NCBI GenBank assembly: GCA_000827205.1
Contig: KN832555.1
Span: 2,881,011-2,945,010, forward strand
Source of the DNA: Plicaturopsis crispa FD-325 SS-3
Lineage: Eukaryota; Basidiomycota; Agaricomycetes; Amylocorticiales; Amylocorticiaceae
Length of the DNA stretch: 64,000 nt
Direction of reading: 5' to 3'
Position numbers and translations under genes: made by a program. The notes below the pieces were generated by a model. It was given only the letters and a program-made list of their open reading frames with translations, had not been told where the DNA came from and did not search any database. Positions 36,658 to 47,726 of this stretch are shown one piece after another. Each line of letters starts with the position of its first letter. The stretch's first letter is position 1.

Positions 36658-38460
36658 ATGCATACCAGGCGTCATGTATCAGCTGGCCTCTGGCGAACTG
36701 TTTGCGAACGTCAACTGCAGGCCATACAATACAGGCCCTTTGTATCATATACTCCTGCCGCGACATCTTCCTCTCCACTCCCTGGAGCACTCGTTGACAA
36801 ACTCATGCATCAATACCGCGATGGAACGCGTGAAGTGAAGTGGATGCACAGGCGCAGACCGTCGAGACGGGAATATGCGCACTCAAGTTCGCCGTGGCTG
36901 GCCTCGCTGGGCTCCACTGGGTATTACCCAAGCAAATGGCAACGGTGCGCACTGCCGCCTCTCATTCGCTCACTGATTTACATGGCGAAAGATCAGACTG
37001 CATGAGGAGATCGTCGTGTTCAAAGCTTACGCGATGCCAACATCGCAAGAGCGCCTCATTCACTCATCTGTGATAGCGGCGATCAGCAAGGTGGTAAGTG
37101 AAACATTTCGCGACAAAATGGAGGACCCGCAAGTATTGCTTTACGGGAGCACTGCGACTGATCTTTGTCTACCGCGTGGGTGGGTTACCGGTATCTGCGG
37201 CCAATTGTGAAAAGGTGTTCACACTCAGATTCCAAGCGTTTAGTTCGGACGTAAACCTGGCACTCAACTTCTCCGACCTTAAAGGGCGCTCTGAGCTGCG
37301 TTTATTATCGACCCTCCAGCGCAGGTTGGTGAGGCACGGAATCACGGAAAGCGTATCTACCCATTTCTGGGCGGATGTGAGTGCGCACAAAATCCACTTC
37401 ACGACGATCGATGACTACGGCAAGTGTCTCGATATGCTGAGCATGCTAGTCCAACATTCTGATACAATTGGCCGCAGGGGCAATCAACGTAACTATTGCG
37501 ATCAATTACGAGGGAGGGCGGGAAGCTGTTGTACCCATGAATGCATACTTGGATGAGATACCCTCCCTGCGTCCCCTTTTCCTTGTCCTCAAAGCTCTCC
37601 TTTCCCGCCACGGTCTGGATAATTCATCTACGGGTGGCCTCAACAGCTACGCGCTGTTCATCTTGGTAACGAGTTTCCTTCAGGTGCGTATCTGCACATA
37701 TCCCCCAGAGGATGCTCATCTACCACGAACTGAAGCTCAACCCCACCGGCCTGCCGAGCGACTTCATATCCGACCCGCAGAAGTCGGAGTCCCTCGGCAC
37801 TCTGCTCCACGCTTTTCTGATATACTATGGCGACGCCTTCCCGTACAAAACATCGTATATCTCCCTCACCGACCACGCGATCCTTCCCAAGGGCTCACCT
37901 AGGCACTGGACGCCTCTCAGACACCCTCAGAGGCTCGCAGTACAGTGCCTCGTTGACCCCAATAGTAATGCCGCCGCATCTGCTACCCGCATCCACGCTA
38001 TTCGACGCGCCTTTCGCGTAGCCGCTACCGCCCTCGAGTACCCGCATTCAGCAGATGGCCCGCACGACATACTGGGAACTATCGTGGGCATATCGAGCCA
38101 TGTGAGTGCCATTGCATATCCTAGCTAATAAACTCTGGTTTAACGGTGTCGTTTCTTTCCATTCGGTTCTTCAACGGCCCCTAGACATTGAAGTGGAGGC
38201 AGAACATACGCAAGCTCGTCTACTTGGGCGGCTTACCCGACGAGCTACTTCCCGTGCGCGAAGTCCGCCCTCCTGTGAAGCAAGAAGTGCTCCATGACCC
38301 TCGCGCCTACGTGTCTAGGCCCCGACGGCGCCGGCCTCCCAAACTCGCTGAGCAGCTGGACGAGGAAAATATGGACTATATCGCCAGCGAGGCCTGGCAC
38401 GACGAAGTCATGCAAGATTTCCTGTCCCATATCCCTCGGCACCGCTTACAGGGCGCGTAA
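36658..38460 (+). CDS. Trf4/5-type nucleotidyltransferase paralogue, probably inactive
   Basis: Same architecture as the gene at 33554-35345. WLASLGSTGYYPSKWQR joins LHEEIVVFKAYAMPTSQER, then VLLYGSTATDLCLP with the Gly-Ser motif kept. The next exon reads SDVNLAL: the second catalytic Asp is Asn (codon 37254-37256). The third site reads INVTIAIN, with Thr (37492-37494) where the other copy has Asp. PAP-associated region: LNSYALFILVTSFLQ, LKLNPTGLP, SESLGTLLHAFLIYYG, FPYKTSYISL, then TLKWRQNIRKLVYLGG and an Arg/Pro-rich tail ending HRLQGA. The start is the first ATG in the frame, but a start further upstream is possible. Loss of two of three metal-binding Asp predicts a pseudo-enzyme. Confidence 0.75.
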
Positions 38461-38760
38461 GAAGAGTCGCAGCCGAGAGGACTGACTCACTGCTCAGCAC
38501 CGGCCTCAGACTCGAACGCGAGCAACTCGACGGGATGGGACTCCATACTGCAACCCAGTACCACTCTCGATGCCCTCAGGAAGCGGTGTACGACCACTGA
38601 AGCTGGTAGCTCGCACCAGCTCGAGGAAGACAAGACGGAGACAGCTTTGCGGGAGGACGGAGACCTCATCAGACTCGACATGATGCATGTACCGCATAGT
38701 ATTTTGTTTTATAGTCGTGCATGAACATACGGCGAAAGAATACAAGGAACATCATCAAAC
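38461..38760. other. Convergent 3' flank
   Basis: About 300 bp between the 3' ends of the second Trf4-like gene and RPL28. A 64-80 codon minus-strand open stretch has no family features. Nothing supported. Confidence 0.35.
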
Positions 38761-39775
38761 CTAAGCCTCCTCCTCAACGACGGTGGCAGCGGCAGCAGCC
38801 TTCTTGCCTCTCGGCTTCTTGGCTGGTCGGGGCTTGGGCTCCCTCTGTGCGGCAAGAAGGGCAGAAGTGCGGGCGATGGCGGCCTACAAGGACAATATCG
38901 ATGTTAGCGCTTGTAATAGATATGGCCATGCAAAGTATTCAATAGAACAGATCTAGAAAGAGGGAAATCTTGTGTTTGGGAAGGGTAAAATTGTGATCAC
39001 CAACGAGTCGGGCCTTCCGCGTAGAGCAACAAACGGCGTCCGATAGCGACAAGGTGAGTTCCGCCCAAGGGTTTGATCGACCACTTGGTGCGGTTGGGTT
39101 GATATTGCAAACATGTCCACGCCCAACTTTCATGCCCGCCATTTTACAAGCGGGATTTCCAGCGGGTTCTAACGAGAGTGCGTCCGGGTGTAACCAAGAA
39201 AAACGTAATTGAAAGAAATGATATAGAAAGCCAAAACAGAAAGGAAAAAACAGAAGTGTTGAGCTGTAACGCACCTTGCGGAGGTCAGGACGGTAGCCGT
39301 TCTTCGCTTGGCTGGCGACGACACCGAGTGCGCGGCGGGGCCCAGAGCGGTTGCGGATGACGGAGGTGTGGCGGGCGGCACTGACGTGGTGCGGCGATGC
39401 CTTTCCCTTCCGTGTCTGCACCTGGATACCGTTGCCCGAATCGTGGATGTGGATCGTCTGCATGATCACCCTCATGAGCAACGTCACATGAAAGTGGTAG
39501 GTAGTTCGTACCTTCGCGTTAGCGAGTCCAGAGTATTTGTGCGAGTGGAGGTTGGTGAGGTTTCCCTGTAGATTTGAGGATGCATGAGCGCAGTAGGATG
39601 GCATATGCGTAGAAGAGACGCACAGGCTCCTTGGAGAATATGGGACCCTCAGGAACTCGCTTCACAATGAAGGAGTTGTTGTTCTAAGAGCCGTAGACAA
39701 AGTCAGCCAAAGGAAGATTTGGAGCAGACGAGGAGAACGAACGCGGAGGAGGAGCCATTGGAGATCGGTGGACAT
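38761..39775 (-). CDS. RPL28: 60S ribosomal protein eL28 (RPL28)
   Basis: Large-subunit ribosomal protein of the eL28 family (absent from budding yeast but kept in most eukaryotes). The start at 39775 gives MSTDLQWLLLR, spliced to NNNSFIVKRVPEGPIFSKEP, then GNLTNLHSHKYSGLANAK, TIHIHDSGNGIQVQTRKGK, ARHTSVIRNRSGPRRALGV, NGYRPDLRK. After a long 391-nt intron (38884-39274) come AAIARTSALLAAQREPKPRP and the basic/acidic end TVVEEEA. A telobox-like motif lies about 115 bp upstream. Identity is sure; small-exon borders are good. Confidence 0.94.
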
Positions 39776-40370
39776 GGCGGGCGGCGGTGGTGAAGACTGC
39801 AGAACTCGACATTCAGAAATTGGGCGGGGCGACGAAGGCCGTGGGAAAACTTAAGGCAGGTCCTGTACAGTACCATCCACAAAGTCCTTTAGGGTTAGGG
39901 TTACGCGTGGCGCATTCGAGGTTCACCGCTCAGCTCTGTCCACAATATTAATGTCAAGGTCCTCTTGCGTTTGCATACACTACATACTATATGAATGTTC
40001 GTTGTGCAGTACATTCGGAGAGGAGCCCACGAAACCACTTCACGCTTCCGTCCCCGCGCCGAAGGACCTGTACTCTAGATGTCTTAACTTGCCAACTCAA
40101 AGCAAGGAGTCCACCACGACATGGGGCGTTGGTAGACCATCGCACAATAAATGCAGAGGTCACCAAATCGTGAAAGAGGCCCTGTTTTCTTTCACATTTC
40201 TGCAGAAATTGAGATTCCTATGCTCGCTAGAGTGCGTCGAGTGTGCGCCACATACGCGCCCCGTCACTTCTGTTGTGACACTGTGACAGGTCGCGTCGAC
40301 ACAGTACTTGCTGCTCTGCCAAAGACCTTGATCACCCTGCTCTTTTATTTGCTGATTACTCAACAACGAT
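39776..40370. promoter_or_regulatory. Divergent promoter region of RPL28 and first F-box/Cys gene
   Basis: About 595 bp. It contains the telobox-like repeat near the RPL28 side. On the other side, the segment at about 40255-40340, just before the F-box start, resembles the segment before the second F-box copy (about 43235-43350), suggesting that the promoter was duplicated with the gene. Confidence 0.5.
39888..39903 (-). promoter_or_regulatory. Telobox-like motif in the RPL28 promoter
   Basis: The plus strand reads TTTAGGGTTAGGGTTA, so toward RPL28 the strand reads TAACCCTAACCCTAAA, two telomere-type units. It lies about 113-128 bp upstream of the RPL28 ATG. Tbf1-type factors bind such motifs in ribosomal protein promoters of several fungi. 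Binding here is an inference from the motif and its place. Confidence 0.55.
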
Positions 40371-43008
40371 ATGTCTGAAGAAACCAGCCAACAACCAACC
40401 AAAAAACACAGGATCAATGCTTTTAACGCTGGTCGGATACTCAGTTCCACCCCAAAACGCTCGCAAACTTTGCCTGCGAGTAGCAGTCAAGTTCTCCATC
40501 GGTCAAAACCGAAGGGAAAGCTGAGACTACTTCCGTCTCTCCCTCTGGATATCTTGTTCGAGGTATGGACGCGTAAAATACTATTGCGGAGTCGCGAAGC
40601 TCACGCGCTTACAGATTTTCGGACATCTCCTTCCTTTGGACCTCCTGCACCTCGCGCGAACGACCAAGTCATTCAGAGGCCTACTGATGCGAAAGTCCTC
40701 TACCTCGATGTGGAAGGCTTCCAGACGGAACGTAGAAGGACTTCTCGATTGCCCGAAGGACTTGTGCGAGCCCGCGTACGCGTTTCTCGCGTTCGATACC
40801 CGGTGTCACGTAAGTACTCGACTCACTCATGCTATTGACCTACCAACCCATGTTTATATCATTGCCTAGAACTGCTCGGTAGGCGCATATACGTATAATT
40901 CTCTGGCGAGTAACGCCTCAAAATAATTCTCAGGTGGTAGGCATCCACTATGTTAACTGGGCCTTGCGCGCCCGTTACTGCGGTAGATGCGCGAAAACTT
41001 GGTGAGTCTCGTGTGCTGACCTGTCGAATTCTTGCTACAATCTATACTTACCATATTGGGCCCCCATTAAAATAGCCTCATTCTGTATGATGATAGCAAC
41101 GACGAAACTGTTGCGGAGGAGATTTCCCGGGAATGTGTAACTTTCGCAGATTGGCCCTCCAGTATGTGCTCAATGCACCTACACTGTACATGCGAGACGT
41201 TGTCTGACCCAGAGCCGTACGCTCATGTAGATGGAAATTGCTGTACCGTGGACGCGAGAGACCGCATGCTAAAAGAGGGTGCCGCACTCAACCATGAAGA
41301 TGCAGTCACCTTTGCCGCGTTTCTGAAAAGGGTCCATGACGAGATGGAGGCCGTTAAGCAGGTAGCGCTCAGCCCGCAGGCTACCACCGAGGTCGTAAGC
41401 TGATTCGTCGCACGCAGCATGCTCTTCTCTGCGAAAAATGGGAGCGGGCGCGGATTGTGCAGCGAGAAGCTGAGCTGAATAGTCTACGCAACACCAGACA
41501 GGAGGCGTGCGTTCGTTTGCAACTGTCGTCCAACCTGTGTTCTATTGTTCGGCTCACACTGTTGATCTCTGCAGCATCCTCAGCAAGCTCAGAGAGCTTG
41601 GGTACAGCAAGGTGATTGAAAAGATGCCGCGCTGCCGGACAGAATGGACGTACGATGATCTGTTCCTCCTGAGCGAACATCCCCTTGTCAGGCAGCCGAA
41701 GCCTCTTACCGAGCGGAGTGCGTCTAGTATTCATGCTTATGGTCCTATTCTACCACTGACATGGCCGCAACTGAACAGTATGGAACAACATCAAAGATGA
41801 AATGATTAAATGGATGGAGCAGATGAAAGACTACCTCGTCAAGGACAAGCGGAGGCGTGTTCTTAGTGCCCGCAAGGAATTTGCCATGTCCATCCTGAGA
41901 AGGTATAAGGAGACGCACCGTACCTCAGACATCAGCCTTGGCCCGCTGGACTTCTTCGACTGGGCGGAGGTGAAGCAGATTCTCGACCGGAAAGACACAA
42001 AACGGGTCTGTGCAGAGGATTTCTCGCGCGTACTCGAAAAGCTCCCCGTATACATCGAGCAGTGGCGTACAGCGGTCAGCCGAGACCTTGTGCTGAAGGC
42101 AGGTGCCGAGGGCGCTGGGGCCCCGCTAGACCTCGCCGTCCACGTCTTCCGCTGCACCTGGAATTTGTGTCCCCATCATTCCCTGCATAGCTTGCACAAC
42201 CCCGAAGGATCCGCTGACCTCGATCGGCTTTGGTACCCAGAAGTGCTCCATCACCGATGCTGCGGGATCAAAACGTACACTCTCGAAAGCCCGCTCCAGC
42301 CTGATCCGGTCGATGTAATTGGGATATGGTACCACTTCCTTGTGCGCCAGAAGTGGAACATCGAGCGCCTGGTGTTCGACGACAAGGCGTCGCGTGTGGT
42401 GAGGCGTATCCTCGAGGCGTGCGGACTGGACGCGTCGGTCGCAACCGTCGCCGATATAGACGCACTGGACCCGCGCCTCGTGTGTCTGAAATGCAGCTAC
42501 GGGAGTCGATGCGACGGCGAGCGGATTTTCCCCGTCAGAAGCTGGAAATCGGCGGTCAGTTTCTTTTTGCCACGAGTATTTGGGGCACGGCCAGACAACT
42601 TACGCGTCTCTGGGGTTATCAGGTGTATCATTGTCTCAGAACGCACTGGGGAGACTCCTCCGTAAGGTGGGAGCGCATCTCCGACCAGGACGCGATGGCA
42701 GCTTGCAGGAAAGAGCAAGACAATATTGTTAATAACCCCCTGATTCCCGAACGCGCGCCTCAGTGGCAATGCTTGCGTTGCATCGACACGCCTGATGAGG
42801 TCGGGCCGATGACTAAGGCGCATCTGTGGAACCATATGAACATGTGAGCCATCTGTTTGGTTGTACCCACAGGCGTGAAAGCTCATTCCGAGACAGGATA
42901 GAGGAGTTAGACAAGGAGGAATGTGAGGAGGGTGAGGACTACGCTCTGTACAGAGGCCTCGCTACGATTAGCCCGCCGACAGTGAAACTTACACCGCGCG
43001 GCGTATAA
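40371..43008 (+). CDS. F-box protein with C-terminal Cys-rich fingers, copy 1
   Basis: Large Agaricomycete F-box protein, tandem partner of the next gene. The start reads MSEETSQQPTKKHRINAFN. The F-box is spliced: LRLLPSLPLDILFE joined to IFGHLLPLDLLHLARTTKSF. Then LCEPAYAFLAFDTRCH joins a 9-nt micro-exon (40870-40878, NCS) and VVGIHYVNWALRARYCGRCAKTW, a putative Cys4-type finger. Central helical exons follow (KEFAMSILRRYKETH, DFFDWAEVKQIL). The C-terminal part has LVCLKCSYGSRCDGER and WQCLRCIDTP, two CxxC pairs, and ends LTPRGV. Likely an SCF substrate adaptor; target unknown. About ten short introns. I saw no disabling change. Confidence 0.72.
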
Positions 43009-43353
43009 CGAAGGAGTGTTTGGAAGTCGTTTGTATGCATGTACATGCGTTTGCAACAGACGATGACGCGTTGACGACCTGTACATATAGGTCCTATATT
43101 ATTTGGTACTTGTTTTGGGCTTTCTTCCGAATTTCGACTCATACTTGAATTTTTTGATGTAACCTTGCCACACACAGTGAACATGTTGTAAAATATCAAT
43201 GGACTTCGGCGATGGGAATCGATGCGCCACAAACGCGTTCTGTCACTGCTGTCACGTCCGTGACATGGCGCGTCGTCAGCGTCGCAATTTCGTTTGCTTT
43301 CTTTCTTACCACTACCTCCTTTGTCTCGCCTTCTCCAATACTCATACTCAAAG
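43009..43353. other. Intergenic region between tandem F-box copies
   Basis: About 345 bp. The part just before the second start resembles the region before copy 1 (CACTGCTGTCACG-like words and a pyrimidine-rich run). No other feature. Confidence 0.4.
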
Positions 43354-45978
43354 ATGTCCGAAGAAACTGGCCAACAGCCGACCAAAAAACTCAAAATCAA
43401 TGCTTCCAACGCCGGTCGGATACTCAGTTCTGCCCCCAAACGTTCGCGGACTCTGCCTGCGACCGGCAGTCCAGCTCTCCATCCTTCAAAACCAAAAGGA
43501 AAGCTGAGACTACTTCCGTCTCTCCCTCTCGATATCTTGTTTGAGGTATGGGCACATAAACAGCCATTGTCAGACTCACGCAGCTCACGCAACCCAGATT
43601 TTCGGGCATCTCCTGCCTCTTGACATACTGCATCTTGCGCGCACGACCAAGCCATTCAGGAGCCTGTTGATGCGAAAATCGTCCATCTCGATTTGGAAAG
43701 CTGCTCGAAGGAACGTTGATGGGTTCCCCGACTGCCCGAAGGACTTGTGCGAGCCTGCGTACGCGTTTCTCGCGTTTGATACCCGTTGTCATGTGAGCAT
43801 ATGGCTCACTCGTATGCTTGACCTCCCGAACGACGCTGACATGACATAGAACTGCTTGGTAGGTTATTCTCCGTGTCACGCATTAGCGAGCAATGCCTCA
43901 ACAATCATTCTTAGGTGGTAGGCGTCCGCTACGTAGACTGGGTCCTGCGCGTTCGTTACTGCAATAAATGCGCCAAAACCTGGTGAGTGTGAACCATAGA
44001 GCGTTTGCCTAATAGGTATAGTTAATTTGCCGATTTGCCTCCTCCTGCACCTGCAACAGTCTCGTAGTGTACAAAGACCGCCGCGACGAGACATTTGCTG
44101 AGGAAATCGCGCGCGAATGTGTAGCTTTTACTGACTGGCCCTCCGGTACGTGCTCCCTGTTTGGGCATCGATAATGTACCAGTTGGAGCACTCACTGATT
44201 GAAACTTCGTGTAGGTGGATACTGTTGCACCGTAGAGGCGAGAAACCGCATGCTGAAGGAGGCCGAAACACTTGATCCTGAAGATGCGGTCGCGTTTGAC
44301 GTGTTTTCGAGGAGGGTCGATGATGATATGGCCGCTGTTAAGCAGGTACTCTACTAGACCTATGCTCTTGAGGTCGGTAGCTGATTCTCATCCACGCATA
44401 GCATGCCCTGTTGTGCGCCAAATGGGAGCGCGAGCAGGCGGAATGTCGGGCATCCGAGCTGGAAACTCTTCGCCACAGCAGACGGCGCGCGTACGTCCAT
44501 CCGAGCCCTCTAACGCGGCATACATATTTTGCTTATCACTGCAATCCTTGCAGTATTCTCGATAAACTCAAAGAACTGGGTTATAGCGAAGAGATCAAGA
44601 AAATGCCGCTCAGCCATACGGAGTGGACGTATGATTTGTGTCTGTTCGACGACCATCCCCTCGTCAGGCCGCCGAAGCTCCTCACAGAACGAAGTGCGTC
44701 ACTCCTCCGGTTTTGAGGCATATCCAGCTGTTAATCGCGCTATCTTTGCACAGTCTGGAACAACATCAAAGATGAAATGATTGAGTGGATGGAGGATATG
44801 AAAGACTACATTACCCAGAATGAGCACAGGCTCGTCGTCCGTAAACGGAAACAGGTCGCCATATCTGTCCTGAAGGAGTATAAGGAAAGACATCCCACCG
44901 CAGACATCACACTTGGTCCGGCGGATTTTTGGGAATGGATGGAGGTGAAGCAGATACTTGGCCGACCCGACAGTGAACGCGTCTGCCCGGAGACCTTCTC
45001 CTCCGTTGTCGAAAAACTTCCGGCATATATTGAACAGTGGCGTGGACATATCGTCCGAGGGCTTATGTCGCAGACAGGCCATAGACGTGTCGACACTCCG
45101 CCAGACCTCGCCGTTCACGTTTTCCACTGCACTGGGAGTATGTGCCAGGAGGCACGCCACAATTCCAGGACCAATGAGCCCCCCAAACACGTACTACTCT
45201 GGTATCCAGAGACACTCCATCATCGGTGCAACGTGATTACGAGGCACGATTTTTCATCTCGGCGTCCACCCGATCCAGTCGACGAGATTGGGATCAGGTA
45301 CAATTTCTTCGTTCGCCAGAAATGGTCCAGCGCGCACTTGACGTTCGACGACAAGGCCTCACGGACGGTAAAATACATCATCGAGGCGTGTGGGATGGAC
45401 GCCTCAGTTACAACGGCCGCAGACTTGGACGCACTGGACCCGCGCTTGGTGTGTTTGAAATGCAGCTATGGCAGTCGATGCAACGGCGAACGGATGTTCG
45501 TTGTACGGAGCTGGAGATCGTCGGTGAGTCTTTGCGCGGTAGTACCCCTTGGAATAGATTACCTACTGTTTGCGTATATAGGTACACCACTGTGTTACAA
45601 CGCACTGGGGGAGTTCCCTGGTGAGATGGGAGCGCATATCCGACGAGGACGCCGCGAAGTCCCGCGACGAAGAGTCGCGTAAGGACAGTGCTCACCAGAC
45701 GGACAATGACACCACACGTCAGTGGCAATGCTTGCATTGCATTGACACGCCCAGCGAGATTGAGCCTATGGGTAAAGCGGTTCTATGGATCCATATGGCC
45801 TTGTGAGTTATGATTCTGCCGTTGTTTACCATCTACGATGCTTATACTGGCATGCCGACCTAGTGTAGAGGGTATAGAACAGCAGGACTGTAAGGAGGGC
45901 GAGGACTATGCTCTGTATAAAGGTCTACCTGTGGCTCTTCCTCCGCAAGTCACACTTGTTCCACGTGGCGTGCAATAA
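43354..45978 (+). CDS. F-box protein with C-terminal Cys-rich fingers, copy 2
   Basis: Paralogue of the gene at 40371-43008 with the same exon plan. The start is MSEETGQQPTKKLKINASN. The F-box is LRLLPSLPLDILFE joined to IFGHLLPLDILHLARTTKPF. The micro-exon at 43850-43858 codes NCL and joins VVGVRYVDWVLRVRYCNKCAKTW. Later exons: VWNNIKDEMIEWMEDMKDYI-like, EYKERHPTADITLGPADFW, LVCLKCSYGSRCNGERMF and WQCLHCIDTPSEIEP, ending LVPRGVQ. The strongest conservation between copies is in the N-terminus, the first Cys finger and the CLKCSYGSRC region, while the central helices differ more. That pattern fits selection on the fingers. Function as for copy 1. Confidence 0.72.
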
Positions 45979-46235
45979 AAAGGGGGCCTCCACAGATATC
46001 TTTGTATGCATGCGCTGTATATCTGTGCTCTGCTAGAGGGCGCTTGTAACGTCGTGTACATCTTACTTGTCGATCTTGCACTTCACTTTCTGCGAGTCTG
46101 CGACTTTCGTTCTCGAATCTTGACGCCACCTTTCCTAAAATAGGTGAGATAACAAATAAGTGTAAACTCGACCTCTGCCCGCGGCTGCAGTCCTCCGAGT
46201 CGAAGAGATAATCTCACCCATCCTCGTACAACGCT
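45979..46235. promoter_or_regulatory. Intergenic region upstream of the U2B''-type gene
   Basis: About 255 bp between copy 2 and the next start, same strand. No distinct element recognised. Confidence 0.3.
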
Positions 46236-47382
46236 ATGGCTGAAGTTGCTGCACCACAAATACCGCAAAACGGGATGGAGGGCGTTGTTCCTACACCGCC
46301 GCCGCAGGAAGCTGCAGCACCCGCGGCCCCAGAACCCAATGGGGAGCCCGAGCTCGTCTCGGAAACGCTGTATATACAGAATTTGAACGAGAAGATAAAA
46401 CCGGATGGTGCGTCTAAACATCGACTGTGGCCCGTGCTTTTTCGGGATACTGATATTGAGTATAAACAGTCCTAAAAACCTCGTTACGGGGGCTGTTCAA
46501 GTCGTACGGCGAGGTCCTCGATGTTGTCGCTCATGGAAATCTGCGGATGCGGGGTCAGGCGTTCGTGTCATTTGCGGATGCGGACATTGCGAAGAAAGCG
46601 ATGAAAGAAGTCCGTGGATTCCCTCTGTATTCCAAGCCGATGGTTCGCCCATTCTCTCTTCTGTCTGTCCTACGCGTACTGAACTCCTGGCTGCCCTATC
46701 AGCAAATATCGTTCGCGAGAACACGATCCGATGCTGTTGTGAAGAAGCTAGACGAGGAACACTTTGACGAACACAAGGCACGGAGGGCCGAACACAAGAG
46801 TGGGAATGCTTGTGAAATGACGAATCGCATATACTCATACGCTACGACAGAAAAAACCCGCTACACAAACCCGTTAAAACAAAAGTTCCGTGCAAAGCGT
46901 TTGGCAGCCGAAAGTACGAAGTTTTTCTCTTTTCTTTATCTTGTCTCTTATATTCTAATCTGCTCTTTCCATAGTGGATGGCGCCGCAGCTGCACCCGCA
47001 CCGAAACGGCCAAACGTCCAGATGCCGGACGAATACCTACCCCCAAACAAGATTCTCTTCCTGCAAAACCTGCCAGAAAGTGTCACCAAAGACCAGCTCA
47101 TGGCACTATTTTCTCAGTTGCGCCCCCCTTTGTCCCTGCTGCGAATTCACTTGCTGACTTATCCATAGATACCCAAACCTATACGAAGTCCGTCTCATTC
47201 CTACGAAGAAAGACATCGCCTTCGTCGAGTACGCGGACGAGGGCAGTGCGGGTGTCGCCAAGGATGCGTTACACAACTACAAGTTGGACGGCGAGAACAA
47301 GATCAAGGTACAGTTGCAATATCTTTCGAAACGCTTACTATCGACTCACATTATTCTTCAGATTACGTTCGCAAGAAAGTGA
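46236..47382 (+). CDS. MSL1: U1A/U2B''-type snRNP protein (two RRMs)
   Basis: Spliceosomal RNA-binding protein of the U1A/U2B'' family. The start is MAEVAAPQIPQNG, followed by a Pro/Ala-rich leader. RRM1 is spliced: ETLYIQNLNEKIKPD joined to LKTSLRGLFKSYGEVLDVV, with RNP1 MRGQAFVSFAD and ISFARTRSDAV. A basic linker (NPLKQKFRAKRLAAE) leads to RRM2: PNKILFLQNLPESVTKDQLM, YPNLYEVRLIPTKKDIAFVEY, ending IKITFARK at 47382. All of this matches the family closely. Whether it serves U1, U2 or both cannot be told by eye. Four or five introns. Confidence 0.88.
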
Positions 47383-47726
47383 TCGACTCCCGGTTATCGC
47401 TGCCCTCTTTGTCGTCGCTGTTGGAATATTCTTTTCTTGTACCACGAGCTATTTTGTACTTTCCCACTAATGATTAGGGTGGTGTCTACCGGTGCTTAAT
47501 TTTGGTCTCTGACGCAAGTGGACGCTGTAACTGGGTTCTGTTCTGGTCTTGAAACATGCGTGCAGTAAAGGTGACTGTGCAGCGTGTATTTTGAACGGAG
47601 CCGGCTGCTTTCGTTGAGGCTGTTGTTTACTCGAACCAAACAACGCGAGGCACAAGTCGTCTCAGACTTTGTCAAGCAGCGCTCAACGGCCAACGTCGCT
47701 CAACTCTCCCTTCTCTTCCCGTCATC
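47383..47726. other. Short intergenic region
   Basis: About 345 bp between the snRNP gene and the Whi2-like gene. Nothing supported beyond a presumed promoter. Confidence 0.35.

Noticed and set aside
38884-39274. Possible intronic snoRNA in the 391-nt RPL28 intron
   Set aside because: Ribosomal protein introns often host snoRNAs, but I found no convincing box C (RUGAUGA) with box D (CUGA), nor a clear H/ACA pair, on the sense strand.
38939-39604. 221-codon minus-strand open frame
   Set aside because: It runs through RPL28 exons and its long intron; the spliced RPL28 model explains the conserved part.
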